Below, piece by piece: positions 51,618 through 60,672 of a stretch of 64,000 nucleotides of DNA. Within the stretch, counting starts at the first letter, position 1, and every line of letters starts with the position of its first letter. The translations under genes and the position numbers were made by a program. The stretch covers positions 1 through 64,000 of the forward strand of contig CAVAPB010000008.1 of NCBI GenBank assembly GCA_963590415.1. The letters run 5' to 3'. The notes under the pieces are model-generated. The model saw only the letters and a program-made list of their open reading frames with translations. It did no database searches and was not told where the DNA came from. The stretch comes from Fimenecus sp963590415. Lineage in GTDB: Bacteria; Bacillota; Clostridia; Oscillospirales; Acutalibacteraceae.

Positions 51618-52577
51618 GTGTTCGAGCAGATAATCAGCGTTGACAGAATGGAGCACGCCGTAAGCCTTTTCGGAAGCTTTGACGAAAATATCAAGCTCAT
51701 AGAAAAGGAGTTCGGCGTAAGCGTAATAAGCAGGGGCTCGGAGCTCAAAATTACGGGCGAAGCGGAAAATGTCGATAAGGCGGCAAGAGCCGTCAAGGGG
51801 CTTCTTATGCTTATCAATAAGGGCGAGTCGCTTTCCGACCAGAATGTCAGATATGTTATCTCGCTTGTCAAGGACGACTCCGAGGAAAAGCTTTCCGAGA
51901 TGACGGGCGACTGCGTCTGCGTTACGGCAAAGGGTAAGCCCGTAAAGCCCAAAACTCTCGGTCAGAAAAAATATATCGAGGCGATAAGAAACAACACGAT
52001 TGTTCTCGGCGCAGGCCCTGCCGGCACGGGAAAAACTTATCTTGCGGTCGCAATGGCGGTAACCGCTTTCAGGGCAAAAGAGGTAAACAGGATTATCTTG
52101 ACACGTCCTGCCGTTGAGGCGGGCGAGAAGCTCGGATTTTTGCCCGGCGATTTACAGCAAAAGGTTGACCCGTATTTGAGACCGCTCTACGACGCACTTT
52201 TTGATATGCTCGGTGCTGAGTCGTTCCAGAAATATCAGGAGAGGGGAAGCATCGAGGTAGCTCCGCTCGCTTATATGCGAGGCAGAACGCTTGACGACAG
52301 CTTCATAATCCTTGACGAGGCGCAGAACACCACAAAGGAGCAGATGAAAATGTTCCTGACCCGTCTCGGCTTTAACTCAAAGATGGTTGTCACGGGCGAC
52401 ATAACGCAGATTGACTTGCCCGACGGCAAAAAATCGGGACTTAAACAGGCAATGAGAATTCTTAAAAACATTCCGGGCATCGCAATAAACGAGTTTACGG
52501 AAAAGGATGTCGTAAGGCATAAGTTGGTTCAGGATATAATCAAGGCTTACGAAAAAAGTGAGGAGAAAAGAAAATGA
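51618..52577 (+). CDS. phoH: PhoH family ATPase
   Basis: This 319-residue P-loop ATPase has a KH-like N-terminal region (about 1-100) and a RecA-like core with GPAGTGKT (about 132-139, Walker A), FIILDEAQN (Walker B) and TGDITQIDLP. PhoH proteins are linked to RNA metabolism and often sit next to ybeY, as here with a 4-bp overlap. It starts at a GTG behind AAAGGGTGG. In many Firmicutes a pgpH phosphodiesterase gene separates phoH from ybeY; it is absent here. Confidence 0.9.
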   Translation: MFEQIISVDRMEHAVSLFGSFDENIKLIEKEFGVSVISRGSELKITGEAENVDKAARAVKGLLMLINKGESLSDQNVRYVISLVKDDSEEKLSEMTGDCVCVTAKGKPVKPKTLGQKKYIEAIRNNTIVLGAGPAGTGKTYLAVAMAVTAFRAKEVNRIILTRPAVEAGEKLGFLPGDLQQKVDPYLRPLYDALFDMLGAESFQKYQERGSIEVAPLAYMRGRTLDDSFIILDEAQNTTKEQMKMFLTRLGFNSKMVVTGDITQIDLPDGKKSGLKQAMRILKNIPGIAINEFTEKDVVRHKLVQDIIKAYEKSEEKRK

Positions 52578-53080
52578 CGGATAAGATAAAGGTAATTATT
52601 TCAAACGACCAAAAGGATGTTAAAATTCCGACAGGTGTGCGTATGCTTGTGCGCCGCTGCTGTAACGCCGTGCTTCGTCAGGAAAACTTTGAGGGCTCGG
52701 CGGAAATAAGCGTTACTTTCGTAAATAACGAGCAAATTCACAAGCTCAACCTTGAGCACAGAAACATAGACAGGGAAACGGATGTTCTTTCATTTCCGCT
52801 CGGCGAAAACGGCGTTTACGACATAAACCTTGACACGGGCGCAAAGATGCTCGGCGATATAGTAATTTCCATTGAAAAGGCTGTCGCACAGGCGGAGGAA
52901 TACGGTCATCCGCTTCAGAGGGAAATCGCGTTCCTTACCGTTCATTCGCTTTTGCACCTTTTGGGCTATGACCACGAGGGCGGCGGACTTGAAGCCGTGC
53001 GTATGCGTGAAAAGGAAGAGAGCGTTCTCACACAGCTCGGTCTTAAAAGGAACGGAAGCTATTATCTCGACGGAGAATAA
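52574..53080 (+). CDS. ybeY: Endoribonuclease YbeY (rRNA maturation)
   Basis: This 168-residue zinc metalloenzyme acts in 16S rRNA 3'-end processing and ribosome quality control. HSLLHLLGYDHE near residues 119-130 is the three-His metal site, and TDVLSFPLG is the second family motif. It overlaps phoH by 4 bp and is followed 3 bp later by dgkA, forming a compact operon. Confidence 0.93.
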   Translation: MTDKIKVIISNDQKDVKIPTGVRMLVRRCCNAVLRQENFEGSAEISVTFVNNEQIHKLNLEHRNIDRETDVLSFPLGENGVYDINLDTGAKMLGDIVISIEKAVAQAEEYGHPLQREIAFLTVHSLLHLLGYDHEGGGLEAVRMREKEESVLTQLGLKRNGSYYLDGE

Positions 53081-53083
53081 TCT

Positions 53084-53587
53084 ATGAAAAGTCTTATAAA
53101 GAGCTTCGGCTATGCCTTTCGTGGCATATATCAGGCGCTCAAATATGAGAGGAATATGAGAATACATTTTGTGTGTATGGTATATATGTACTCTTTCCTC
53201 TTTATCTACGATTTCTTTGAGGTCACAAGGACGCAGTTTGCAATAATTTTTCTTGCAAATGCGGTGGTCGTTGCGGCGGAGCTTATCAATACGGCTGTCG
53301 AACGCACCGTTGACCTCGCAAGCGAAGAACGCACCGAGAACGGAAAAATCGCAAAGGACACGGCGGCGGGAGCGGTGCTTGTGTGTGCGATATTTGCGGT
53401 GGCGACGGGCATTGCCGTGCTCGGTCAGCCTAAGGCGTTTTCGGCTATGTTCTCATATTACCGTGAAAATCCCGTTATGCTTGCGGTCTTCGTCCTTTCG
53501 ATAATCCCCGCAACGGTGTTTATTTTCAGGGGCTTCTCAAATGGCTCTTCAAACGATAACAGTAAAAACAAAGGAAACATTAAATGA
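53084..53587 (+). CDS. dgkA: Diacylglycerol/undecaprenol kinase
   Basis: This 167-residue membrane kinase has ERNMRIHF near the N-terminus, three hydrophobic segments and the ELINTAVERTVDL active-site block of DgkA-type enzymes, which in Gram-positives phosphorylate undecaprenol. A fourth membrane segment at about 137-157 extends it beyond the usual 120-130 residues. The stop overlaps the era start by 4 bp. It belongs to the conserved ybeY-dgkA-era order. Confidence 0.9.
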   Translation: MKSLIKSFGYAFRGIYQALKYERNMRIHFVCMVYMYSFLFIYDFFEVTRTQFAIIFLANAVVVAAELINTAVERTVDLASEERTENGKIAKDTAAGAVLVCAIFAVATGIAVLGQPKAFSAMFSYYRENPVMLAVFVLSIIPATVFIFRGFSNGSSNDNSKNKGNIK

Positions 53588-54486
53588 ACAATACATCAAA
53601 AACGGCGTTTATCGCCATAGTCGGCAAGGCTAATGTCGGCAAATCTTCAATTCTTAACAGACTTATCGGCAGTAAAATCGCCATTGTATCGTCCAAGCCT
53701 CAGACCACAAGGACGAGAATTATGGGCGTGCTTACGACGGAGGACAACATTCAGCTTGTCTTTACCGACACCCCGGGCTTCCACAAGCCGAAAAACAAGC
53801 TCGGCGAAAAGATGGTTCAGGCGGTAAGCGACAGCATATCGGGCGTTGATTCGTGCCTGTTTGTAGTTGACGCAAACGATGAAAAACTGAACACTGCGGA
53901 GCTTGAACTCATTAAAAAATTCAAAGCCGAAAAAATGACGGTTGTCCTTGCGATTAACAAGATTGATATGTTAAAGGACAAGACCGAGCTTATGAAAAAA
54001 ATTGCCGAAATTTCGGCTCTTTACGATTTCAAAGCGGTGGTCCCCGTCAGCGCACAGTCGGGCGACGGAATTGACGATTTGCTTGACGAATTAAAAGCTC
54101 TGTCGGTTGAAAGCATACACTTTTTCCCCGACGACACCTTGACCGATCAGCCCGAAAGGGTACTTGTAGCCGAAATAATAAGGGAAAAAATGCTTCGGCT
54201 TCTCGACAAGGAAATTCCTCACGGCACGGCTGTCGCTATCGAGAGAATGCACGAGCGTGACGACGGCGGTATTATGGATGTCGAAGCCATGATATACTGC
54301 GAGAGGGAAAGCCACAAAGGCATAATTATCGGCAAAGGCGGTCAAATGCTCAAAAAAATTTCCACCTTTGCCCGTCAGGACATTGAAAATTTCTTTGACA
54401 TAAAAGTTAATCTTCAGTGCTGGGTAAAGGTAAAAGAGGATTGGCGAAACAGAGAAGGAATTATTCACAATTTTGGTTTAGATTAA
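53584..54486 (+). CDS. era: GTPase Era
   Basis: This 300-residue GTPase binds 16S rRNA during 30S assembly. GKANVGKSS (G1), the switch region TRTRIMGV, DTPG (G3) and NKID (G4) are present. The C-terminal KH domain includes the GIIIGKGGQMLKKI RNA-binding loop. It overlaps dgkA by 4 bp, and yqzL and recO follow, as in Bacillus. Confidence 0.95.
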   Translation: MNNTSKTAFIAIVGKANVGKSSILNRLIGSKIAIVSSKPQTTRTRIMGVLTTEDNIQLVFTDTPGFHKPKNKLGEKMVQAVSDSISGVDSCLFVVDANDEKLNTAELELIKKFKAEKMTVVLAINKIDMLKDKTELMKKIAEISALYDFKAVVPVSAQSGDGIDDLLDELKALSVESIHFFPDDTLTDQPERVLVAEIIREKMLRLLDKEIPHGTAVAIERMHERDDGGIMDVEAMIYCERESHKGIIIGKGGQMLKKISTFARQDIENFFDIKVNLQCWVKVKEDWRNREGIIHNFGLD

Positions 54487-54496
54487 CAGTAATACT

Positions 54497-54542
54497 ACCG
54501 TCTTAAAAGGTTAAGTTAATTATATAAATCTTTTAAGGCGGT
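54497..54542 (+). promoter_or_regulatory. Inverted repeat between era and yqzL
   Basis: Thirteen bases at 54497-54509 pair with 54530-54542 (one G-T pair) across a 20-nt AT-rich loop. There is no T-run after it, so termination is doubtful. The yqzL RBS region overlaps the right arm. Confidence 0.45.
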
Positions 54543-54548
54543 CTTGTT

Positions 54549-54704
54549 ATGAAAAGCGAAGATTTTTGGTATGTTTTTTCAAAAAGCGGAAAAATCGACG
54601 ATTATATAAAATATAATGTCATAAAACAGGAAGAGAAAACCGAGGAAGCAAAAAATGAGGTACAACACAAAGGGACTTATCCTCAGAGAACAGAATATCG
54701 GTGA
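54549..54704 (+). CDS. yqzL: YqzL-like small protein
   Basis: A 51-residue open frame of 156 bp begins MKSEDFWYVFSKSGKIDDY and continues with IKYNVIKQEE. This follows the short YqzL pattern (aromatic residues, a T/S-G-x-I/V core, then a tyrosine and an acidic tail), and yqzL lies between era and recO in Firmicutes, exactly as here. Function is unknown. Its last 50 bases overlap the recO start in another frame. It is shorter than typical gene-calling cut-offs and easily missed. Confidence 0.68.
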   Translation: MKSEDFWYVFSKSGKIDDYIKYNVIKQEEKTEEAKNEVQHKGTYPQRTEYR

Positions 54705-55398
54705 GCAGGACAAGCTTGTTACGGTACTTACGGGCGATATGGGCATTATAAAGGCATTCGTCCGAGGAGCCAAAAGCATAAAAAGTAAAAAGCACTCTTC
54801 CACGGGTCAGTTCTGCTATTCACGGCTGTCCTTTTATTCGGGAAAGGACAGCTACATAATCGACGAGGCGCAGAGTATCGAGATGTTTTTCGATTTGAGA
54901 AGCGATATTGAAAAGCTTGCGCTCGCCCAGTATTTTGCCGAGCTTGCGTGCGAACTGTCTCCGCAGGACGAGCAGGCAAACGATTATTTAAGGATAATGC
55001 TCAATTCTCTTTATATGCTTGCACACGAAAAACGACCCGCCTTGCAGTTAAAGGCGATAACGGAGCTTCGGCTTTTATCGCTCTCGGGCTATACTCCCAA
55101 CCTTGTCGCCTGTGAACGGTGCGGAGAGTTTGAAACACCAACAATGTATTTCGATATTGAGCACGGACTTCTCTACTGTGAAAACTGCGCTTCTGGAAAC
55201 GCTCTTTTTCCGTTGCCGCTGCGTATAGTTACCGCAATGAGGCATATTGTATTTTCCGATATTGAAAAGCTTTACAATTTTCGAATGTCCGACTCCGAGC
55301 TGTCGGAGCTTTCCTATATAACCGAGGTTTATACGAGGGTGAAATCGGACAGGAATTTCAAAACGCTTGAATTTTACAATTCTATGAGGACTTTATAA
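54655..55398 (+). CDS. recO: DNA repair protein RecO
   Basis: This 247-residue protein loads RecA with RecR during recombinational repair. The N-terminal OB fold includes TKGLILREQNIGEQDKLV. A zinc site is formed by CERCGEFETP and CENCASG. The RBS is poor, and the start lies inside yqzL, so translation is probably coupled to it. mutS2 follows directly with no gap. Confidence 0.92.
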   Translation: MRYNTKGLILREQNIGEQDKLVTVLTGDMGIIKAFVRGAKSIKSKKHSSTGQFCYSRLSFYSGKDSYIIDEAQSIEMFFDLRSDIEKLALAQYFAELACELSPQDEQANDYLRIMLNSLYMLAHEKRPALQLKAITELRLLSLSGYTPNLVACERCGEFETPTMYFDIEHGLLYCENCASGNALFPLPLRIVTAMRHIVFSDIEKLYNFRMSDSELSELSYITEVYTRVKSDRNFKTLEFYNSMRTL

Positions 55399-57786
55399 AT
55401 GCAAAAGGATTACATTTCACTTGAATTACCCAAGATACTATCGCTTCTTGCAGACCTTACCGCCTGTGAGGACGCAAGGGAAAAGGCTTTGGCGCTTACC
55501 CCGTCATATGATATTTTTGAGGTATCCGATTTACTTTCAAAGACCGAAGCGGCGCATATTTTAATCGCAAAATTCGGCGCTCCCGGCTTCGGCGGACTTA
55601 TAAATGTTGACAACTCTCTTCGCCGTGCGCAGGCGGGCGGCGTGCTTAATATGCGTGAGCTGCTCGATATTTCGCAGGTGTTGAGGGTTATAAGAGGCAT
55701 ACTCTCCTGGCACGATAAGTCGGCGGGTATGAACACGGCTCTCGACGACCTTTTCAATTCGCTTTATCCCAATAAATTCCTGGAGGACACCATAAACAAT
55801 GCGATAATCTCCGAAAGCGAGATGTCGGACAACGCCTCCTCCGAGCTTAAAAACATACGCAGGAAGATGCGTGCGCAGGAGTCGAGGATAAGAGAACAGC
55901 TTGACAAAATGCTCCATTCGACCGTTTATCGCAACAGCTTGCAGGACGCTATCATCACACAGCGTAACGGCAGGTTTGTCGTTCCCGTAAAGAGCGAGCA
56001 CCGCTCACAGGTTGCGGGTATGGTTCACGACACCTCGTCAAGCGGCGCCACGGTGTTTATCGAGCCTGCCGCAGTCGTTGAAGCAAATAATGAAATAAAG
56101 GTGCTCCAGAGCAAGGAGAGAGACGAAATAGACAGGATTTTGTCCGAACTCTCCGTTGCGGCGTCTGAGTTTGCCGACAGTATAATTTTAAGCTATAACA
56201 GCGCAGTCGAGCTCAATCTTATTTTCTCAAAGGCACAGTTGGGCTATAAAATGAAAGCAACGAAGCCGATAATCAACGACGAGGGGATAATCGAACTCAA
56301 AAAAGCAAGGCATCCCTTATTGAGCCCTCAAAAGGTAGTGCCTGTTGATATAAGGCTCGGCGAGGACTTTGATTCGCTTGTGATAACGGGTCCCAACACG
56401 GGCGGTAAAACGGTTTCGATTAAAACGCTCGGACTTTTGACGCTTATGGCGCAGTGCGGACTGTATATACCCGCGAACGACAATTCTCGACTTTGCGTGT
56501 TCAAAAACATACTTTGCGATATAGGCGAGGAGCAGAGCATTGAGCAGTCGCTTTCCACCTTCTCTGCTCATATGACGAAAATTGTTTCCATAACCGAAAT
56601 CGCCGATTCTTCGTCGCTTGTGCTCATAGACGAATTGGGAGCAGGTACCGACCCCGTCGAGGGTGCGGCGCTTGCAGTTTCGGTACTTGAATATTTAAGG
56701 CAAAAAGGCGCCAAAATCGCAGCCACAACCCATTATTCGGAGCTTAAAGAGTACGCTTTGAGAACCGAGCGGGTCGAAAACGCTTCGTGCGAGTTTGATG
56801 TTGAAACCTTGAGCCCGACCTATAAGCTTTTGATAGGCGTACCGGGGCGCTCTAACGCTTTTGCGATTTCACGCCATCTAAATCTTAAAGAGGAGATAAT
56901 CGAAGCGGCGCAAGTTCTTATTTCGGAGGAGAACACACGCTTTGAGGATGTCGTTGACAGCCTTGAAAAGACGAGACTTCAGATGGAGGACGAACGCCGC
57001 AGAACAGAAGAGCTCAAGCAACAGATAGATGAAATGAAGGCTTCGGTACAGCTAAAGCTTGACGAGGCGCAGAAAAAGAGCGACAAGGAGGTCGAACGGG
57101 CACAGAACGAGGCTAAGCGTATTGTAGAAAACGCAAAGCGTGCCGCAAATTCGCTTATGCTTGAAATAGAAATGCTCCGTAAGGAACAGGTTAAAGAAAA
57201 GAATGCCGCCGAAATGGCAAGAAAGGCGAGGGCGGCTATGAAACAGCACCTCAACGCCATTGACGACCTGACGAGCGAAGCATATTATGACGATGACAAC
57301 GGAGATTACACGCTTCCCCGTCCGCTTAAAGTCGGCGACAATGTCCGCATCACGACCCTCGGAACGGACGGAACGGTGGTTTCCGTTACCGACTCAAAGG
57401 GCAATGTCGAGGTTCAGGCAGGTATAATCAAAACCAAGGTTCCCGAGGACACACTTCGGCTTTTAGGGGACAAAAAGAAAAAATCGGAGCAGTCAAAACG
57501 CCGTACCGTCAGGACGACTGACACCGAGCTTAAAACGCAGAGCGCAAAAACGAGCGTCGATTTGAGAGGTATGGACAGGGAAGAGGCTATAATGGAGCTT
57601 GACCGCTTTATCGACGGCATTGTCCGCTCGGGGCTCAACAAGTTTACGGTAATTCACGGCAAGGGTACGGGCGTACTTCGCAAGGCTGTACAGGCTCATC
57701 TCAAAAAGCATCCGAACATCAGAACCTATCGCACGGGTATTTACGGAGAGGGAGAAGAGGGCGTTACAATAGCCGAACTCAAATAA
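55399..57786 (+). CDS. mutS2: Endonuclease MutS2
   Basis: This 795-residue MutS2 protein suppresses recombination and acts on stalled or collided ribosomes in some bacteria. Clamp and lever helices fill the first 300 residues, followed by the ABC ATPase with TGPNTGGKT (Walker A, about 331-339), LVLIDELGAGTDP (Walker B) and TTHYSELK. A long coiled coil (about 515-625) precedes the C-terminal Smr nuclease domain with DLRGMDREEA and HGKGTGVLR. It starts immediately after recO. Confidence 0.95.
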   Translation: MQKDYISLELPKILSLLADLTACEDAREKALALTPSYDIFEVSDLLSKTEAAHILIAKFGAPGFGGLINVDNSLRRAQAGGVLNMRELLDISQVLRVIRGILSWHDKSAGMNTALDDLFNSLYPNKFLEDTINNAIISESEMSDNASSELKNIRRKMRAQESRIREQLDKMLHSTVYRNSLQDAIITQRNGRFVVPVKSEHRSQVAGMVHDTSSSGATVFIEPAAVVEANNEIKVLQSKERDEIDRILSELSVAASEFADSIILSYNSAVELNLIFSKAQLGYKMKATKPIINDEGIIELKKARHPLLSPQKVVPVDIRLGEDFDSLVITGPNTGGKTVSIKTLGLLTLMAQCGLYIPANDNSRLCVFKNILCDIGEEQSIEQSLSTFSAHMTKIVSITEIADSSSLVLIDELGAGTDPVEGAALAVSVLEYLRQKGAKIAATTHYSELKEYALRTERVENASCEFDVETLSPTYKLLIGVPGRSNAFAISRHLNLKEEIIEAAQVLISEENTRFEDVVDSLEKTRLQMEDERRRTEELKQQIDEMKASVQLKLDEAQKKSDKEVERAQNEAKRIVENAKRAANSLMLEIEMLRKEQVKEKNAAEMARKARAAMKQHLNAIDDLTSEAYYDDDNGDYTLPRPLKVGDNVRITTLGTDGTVVSVTDSKGNVEVQAGIIKTKVPEDTLRLLGDKKKKSEQSKRRTVRTTDTELKTQSAKTSVDLRGMDREEAIMELDRFIDGIVRSGLNKFTVIHGKGTGVLRKAVQAHLKKHPNIRTYRTGIYGEGEEGVTIAELK

Positions 57787-57789
57787 TGC

Positions 57790-57817
57790 TTGCAAATGCC
57801 GTTTTTTATGTTAAAAT
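57790..57817 (+). promoter_or_regulatory. Predicted promoter of the lipoprotein gene
   Basis: TTGCAA (57790-57795) and TAAAAT (57812-57817) are separated by 16 bp. The lipoprotein ATG lies 31 bp further on, behind CGGAGG. Confidence 0.5.
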
Positions 57818-57847
57818 AAACTTGAATTTATATCGGAGGAAAAACAT

Positions 57848-58264
57848 ATGAAAAAATCTGTTATTGCCGTTGCAATTGCATTGGCGGTTATGGCAACACT
57901 TATGACGGCTTGTAAAAAGGACGGCGGCTTTGAGGAGAATACTGTTCCCGACACAACCGTCGAGTATTCCACGGACGAAAACGGCGAGACCTATGTCACA
58001 AATGTAAACGGCGAAAAAATTCCCGTAACGACCGACAAGAACGGTTATGCGGAACTCTACCCCGACCTTATTACAAAGACTGCGGAGCAGGCGTCAAAGG
58101 AGCAGGCGAGCATTGAAGCGGAAAAGACAACCGCAGCACCGGTAACGGAGCCGGTAACCTCCTCGGAAACCACTAAAAAGAGCGAGCAGCAGACTAACAA
58201 GGTAGTTGTCGGAAAAGACGATGTAAACGACGGCTCACACGACGCAGTTATCGACTGGAGATAA
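57848..58264 (+). CDS. Small secreted lipoprotein, function unknown
   Basis: This 138-residue protein has a lipoprotein signal peptide: KK, a hydrophobic stretch (4-19) and LMTAC, so the mature protein would begin at Cys22. The rest is low-complexity and rich in Thr, Glu and Lys (TAEQASKEQASIEAEKTT, then TEPVTSSETTKK), probably an extended surface linker. No domain is recognised. It lies alone between mutS2 and ylxM with its own likely promoter. Confidence 0.8.
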   Translation: MKKSVIAVAIALAVMATLMTACKKDGGFEENTVPDTTVEYSTDENGETYVTNVNGEKIPVTTDKNGYAELYPDLITKTAEQASKEQASIEAEKTTAAPVTEPVTSSETTKKSEQQTNKVVVGKDDVNDGSHDAVIDWR

Positions 58265-58272
58265 ACTTTTTC

Positions 58273-58301
58273 TTGACAAATCAATCTTTTTTTAGTATAA
58301 T
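58273..58301 (+). promoter_or_regulatory. Perfect-consensus sigma-A promoter of ylxM-ffh
   Basis: TTGACA (58273-58278) and TATAAT (58296-58301) are 17 bp apart. The expected transcript start near 58308 lies inside the inverted repeat that follows. Confidence 0.88.
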
Positions 58302-58336
58302 AGCACCCTGTAAAGTAAATGACTTTACAGGGTGCT
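58302..58336 (+). promoter_or_regulatory. Perfect 15-bp inverted repeat at the ylxM-ffh transcript start
   Basis: AGCACCCTGTAAAGT (58302-58316) and its exact complement (58322-58336) flank a 5-nt loop directly after the -10 box. It may be an operator, or a hairpin near the 5' end of the mRNA. No T-run follows, so it is not a terminator. Confidence 0.8.
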
Positions 58337-58370
58337 GTTGCGGATTGTACACTCGGAAGGGGGACGTTTT

Positions 58371-58733
58371 GTGGCAAACAATGTTGAAATAACAATTTTA
58401 TATGACTTTTACGGCGACGTTCTCACCGAGAAGCAGAGGGATTTTCTTAATTATTATTACAACGACGATCTCTCTCTTTCCGAAATTGCCGAAAACGAGG
58501 GTATTACCCGTCAGGGCGTAAGGGACGCTGTCAAGCGTGCCGAGGCTCAGCTTTACGAAATGGAAGAAAAACTCGGCTTTGCTGCAAAGTTCGAACATAT
58601 CACGGAATGTATGAACGGCATAATCGACTGCGCCGAAAAGATAAACGAATACAATCTCGAACACGACCTGTCGAGGGAGGTCAACGAAACCGTTGTCAGG
58701 ATAAAATCCCTTGCGCTGTCCGTGGTTGAATAA
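58371..58733 (+). CDS. ylxM: YlxM family DNA/SRP-associated protein
   Basis: This 120-residue protein starts at GTG behind AAGGGGG. The helix-turn-helix (LSLSEIAENEGITRQGVRDAVKRAE, about 40-64) is a sigma-region-4-like domain typical of YlxM/p13, which in streptococci modulates Ffh GTPase activity. It lies 11 bp before ffh on one transcript. The rest of the protein is helical. Confidence 0.9.
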   Translation: MANNVEITILYDFYGDVLTEKQRDFLNYYYNDDLSLSEIAENEGITRQGVRDAVKRAEAQLYEMEEKLGFAAKFEHITECMNGIIDCAEKINEYNLEHDLSREVNETVVRIKSLALSVVE

Positions 58734-58744
58734 GAGGTACTGAA

Positions 58745-60103
58745 ATGGCATTTGAAAGCTTATCGGATAAACTCGAATCCGCATTCGGTCGGCTTCGCAG
58801 CAAGGGAAGCCTTAACGAGTCGGATGTCAAAGAGGCTATGCGTGAGGTTCGCCTTGCTTTGCTTGAGGCGGATGTCAACTACAAGGTAGCCAAGGACTTT
58901 ACTCAAAGGGTAACCGAGAGGGCAATAGGCTCTCAGGTTATGGAAAGCCTTACTCCCGCTCAGATGGTAATTAAAATCGTAAACGAAGAGCTTACCGAGC
59001 TTATGGGCGGCACTCAGACAAGGCTTGCCTATGCTTCGCATCCGCCCACAATCGTTATGATGTGCGGCTTGCAGGGCTCGGGTAAAACAACGCACTGCGC
59101 CAAGATTGCCTTAAAGCTTAAAAAGGAAAATCACAGACCCCTGCTTGTTGCCTGCGATGTTTACCGTCCTGCGGCTGTCAAACAGCTTCAGGTTGTCGGC
59201 GAACAAGTCGGAGTTCCCGTTTTTGAACAGGGTCAGGGCGACCCCGTTGAGATTTCAAAGCAGGCTGTGGCGCTTGCCAAGGACCAAGGTTACGACTATG
59301 TTATTATAGATACCGCAGGCCGTTTGCATATCGACCGTGAGCTTATGGAAGAATTGCAGAATGTCAAGGCGGCTGTTCATCCGCATGAGATTTTGCTTGT
59401 CGTTGACGCCATGACCGGTCAGGACGCCGTTACGGTTGCGAGCACATTCGACGAAGCGCTCGGAATTGACGGTATGGTTCTTACCAAGATGGACGGCGAC
59501 ACCAGAGGCGGTGCGGCTCTTTCGGCAAGGGCTGTTACGGGCAAACCGATTAAATTTGTCGGTATGGGTGAAAAGCTTGACGAGCTTGACTACTTCTACC
59601 CCGACAGAATGGCTTCGAGAATACTCGGTATGGGCGATGTGCTCTCTCTTATCGAAAAGGCGGAGACCGCTCTTGACGAAAAGAAAGCGGCAGAGCTTGA
59701 AGCGAAGATACGCAAGAATAAATTCGACCTTAACGATTTGCTTGATCAGATGCAGCAGGTTAAGAAAATGGGCTCTATGAAGGACATTCTCTCAATGCTG
59801 CCGGGAGTCGGAAGCAAGCTTAAAAATGTCGATGTTGACGACGGTCAGCTTGACAGAATACAGGCTATTATATTTTCAATGACTCCCAAGGAGCGTTCAA
59901 ACCCCGACATTATCAATCCGTCCCGTAAAAGGAGAATCGCCGCAGGCTGCGGTATGCAGGTCGAGGATGTCAACAGACTTCTCTCGCAGTACCGCCAGAT
60001 GCAGAAGATGATGAAGCAGTTCAACTCAAAGGGTATGAGAAAGAAGTTGTCAAGAATGAACTTCGGCGGCGGACAGGGCGGCTTCGGCGGCTTCCCGATG
60101 TAA
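58745..60103 (+). CDS. ffh: Signal recognition particle protein Ffh
   Basis: This 452-residue GTPase targets nascent membrane proteins to the translocon with the 4.5S-type RNA. The N domain (1-85) is followed by the G domain: GLQGSGKTT (about 108-116), DTAGR, and TKMDGD. The M domain (about 300-452) is Met-rich and ends with a Gly-rich tail (GGGQGGFGGFPM). The gene is intact and full length. Confidence 0.96.
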   Translation: MAFESLSDKLESAFGRLRSKGSLNESDVKEAMREVRLALLEADVNYKVAKDFTQRVTERAIGSQVMESLTPAQMVIKIVNEELTELMGGTQTRLAYASHPPTIVMMCGLQGSGKTTHCAKIALKLKKENHRPLLVACDVYRPAAVKQLQVVGEQVGVPVFEQGQGDPVEISKQAVALAKDQGYDYVIIDTAGRLHIDRELMEELQNVKAAVHPHEILLVVDAMTGQDAVTVASTFDEALGIDGMVLTKMDGDTRGGAALSARAVTGKPIKFVGMGEKLDELDYFYPDRMASRILGMGDVLSLIEKAETALDEKKAAELEAKIRKNKFDLNDLLDQMQQVKKMGSMKDILSMLPGVGSKLKNVDVDDGQLDRIQAIIFSMTPKERSNPDIINPSRKRRIAAGCGMQVEDVNRLLSQYRQMQKMMKQFNSKGMRKKLSRMNFGGGQGGFGGFPM

Positions 60104-60172
60104 ACATATCAACTAAGCACTTTTAAGTGGTTGGCATAAAATTATTTATAATATATTTTGGAGGAAAACAAA

Positions 60173-60418
60173 ATGGCAGTAAAAATCAGACTTCGCAGAA
60201 TGGGCGCAAAGAAAGCTCCCTTCTACCGTGTAATCGTTGCAGATTCAAGATCACCCCGTGACGGTAAGTGCATCGAGGAAATCGGGACCTTCGATCCCAT
60301 GAAAACGCCTGCAGAGGTTAAGATCGACGCTGAAAAGGCTCAGCAGTGGATTAAGAACGGCGCTCAGCCGACTGACACTGTTAAGGCTTTGCTCAAGCAG
60401 AACGGTATTATTAAATAA
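60173..60418 (+). CDS. rpsP: 30S ribosomal protein S16
   Basis: This 81-residue ribosomal protein starts at ATG 60173 (MAVKIRLRRMGAKKAPFYR); a TTG further upstream is part of the leader with the RBS. The RLRRMG and FYRIV-like RVIVADSRSPRDG blocks are diagnostic. It lies at the start of the rpsP-khpA-rimM-trmD ribosome-maturation set. Confidence 0.96.
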   Translation: MAVKIRLRRMGAKKAPFYRVIVADSRSPRDGKCIEEIGTFDPMKTPAEVKIDAEKAQQWIKNGAQPTDTVKALLKQNGIIK

Positions 60419-60436
60419 TCAGGGAGGGTCTTTTAG

Positions 60437-60670
60437 ATGAAAGAACTTCTTGAAATCATTGCAAAGGGTCTTGTTGAAAATCCCGATAAGGTCAGCGTTA
60501 CCGTTGACGAGCCCAACGAGAGAGGTATCATTGTTTATCATCTCCATGTTGACGAGAGTGAAATGGGCAGAGTAATCGGTAAACAGGGCAGAATTGCAAA
60601 GGCTATCAGAACCGTCGTTAAGGCTCGTGCCGTTAAGGACGGGGAAAGAGTTCAGATTGATATTGACTGA
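60437..60670 (+). CDS. khpA: KH-domain RNA-binding protein KhpA (YlqC)
   Basis: This 77-residue KH protein has the GRVIGKQGRIAKAIRTV GXXG loop in its C-terminal half. With KhpB, KhpA binds many RNAs and affects cell elongation and division in Gram-positives. It follows rpsP by 18 bp with an AGGGAGG site and precedes rimM. Confidence 0.93.
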   Translation: MKELLEIIAKGLVENPDKVSVTVDEPNERGIIVYHLHVDESEMGRVIGKQGRIAKAIRTVVKARAVKDGERVQIDID

Positions 60671-60672
60671 GT

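Noticed and set aside
58302..58336. A transcription terminator for the lipoprotein gene
   Set aside because: No T-run follows the palindrome, and it lies downstream of the ylxM-ffh promoter rather than at the lipoprotein gene end alone.
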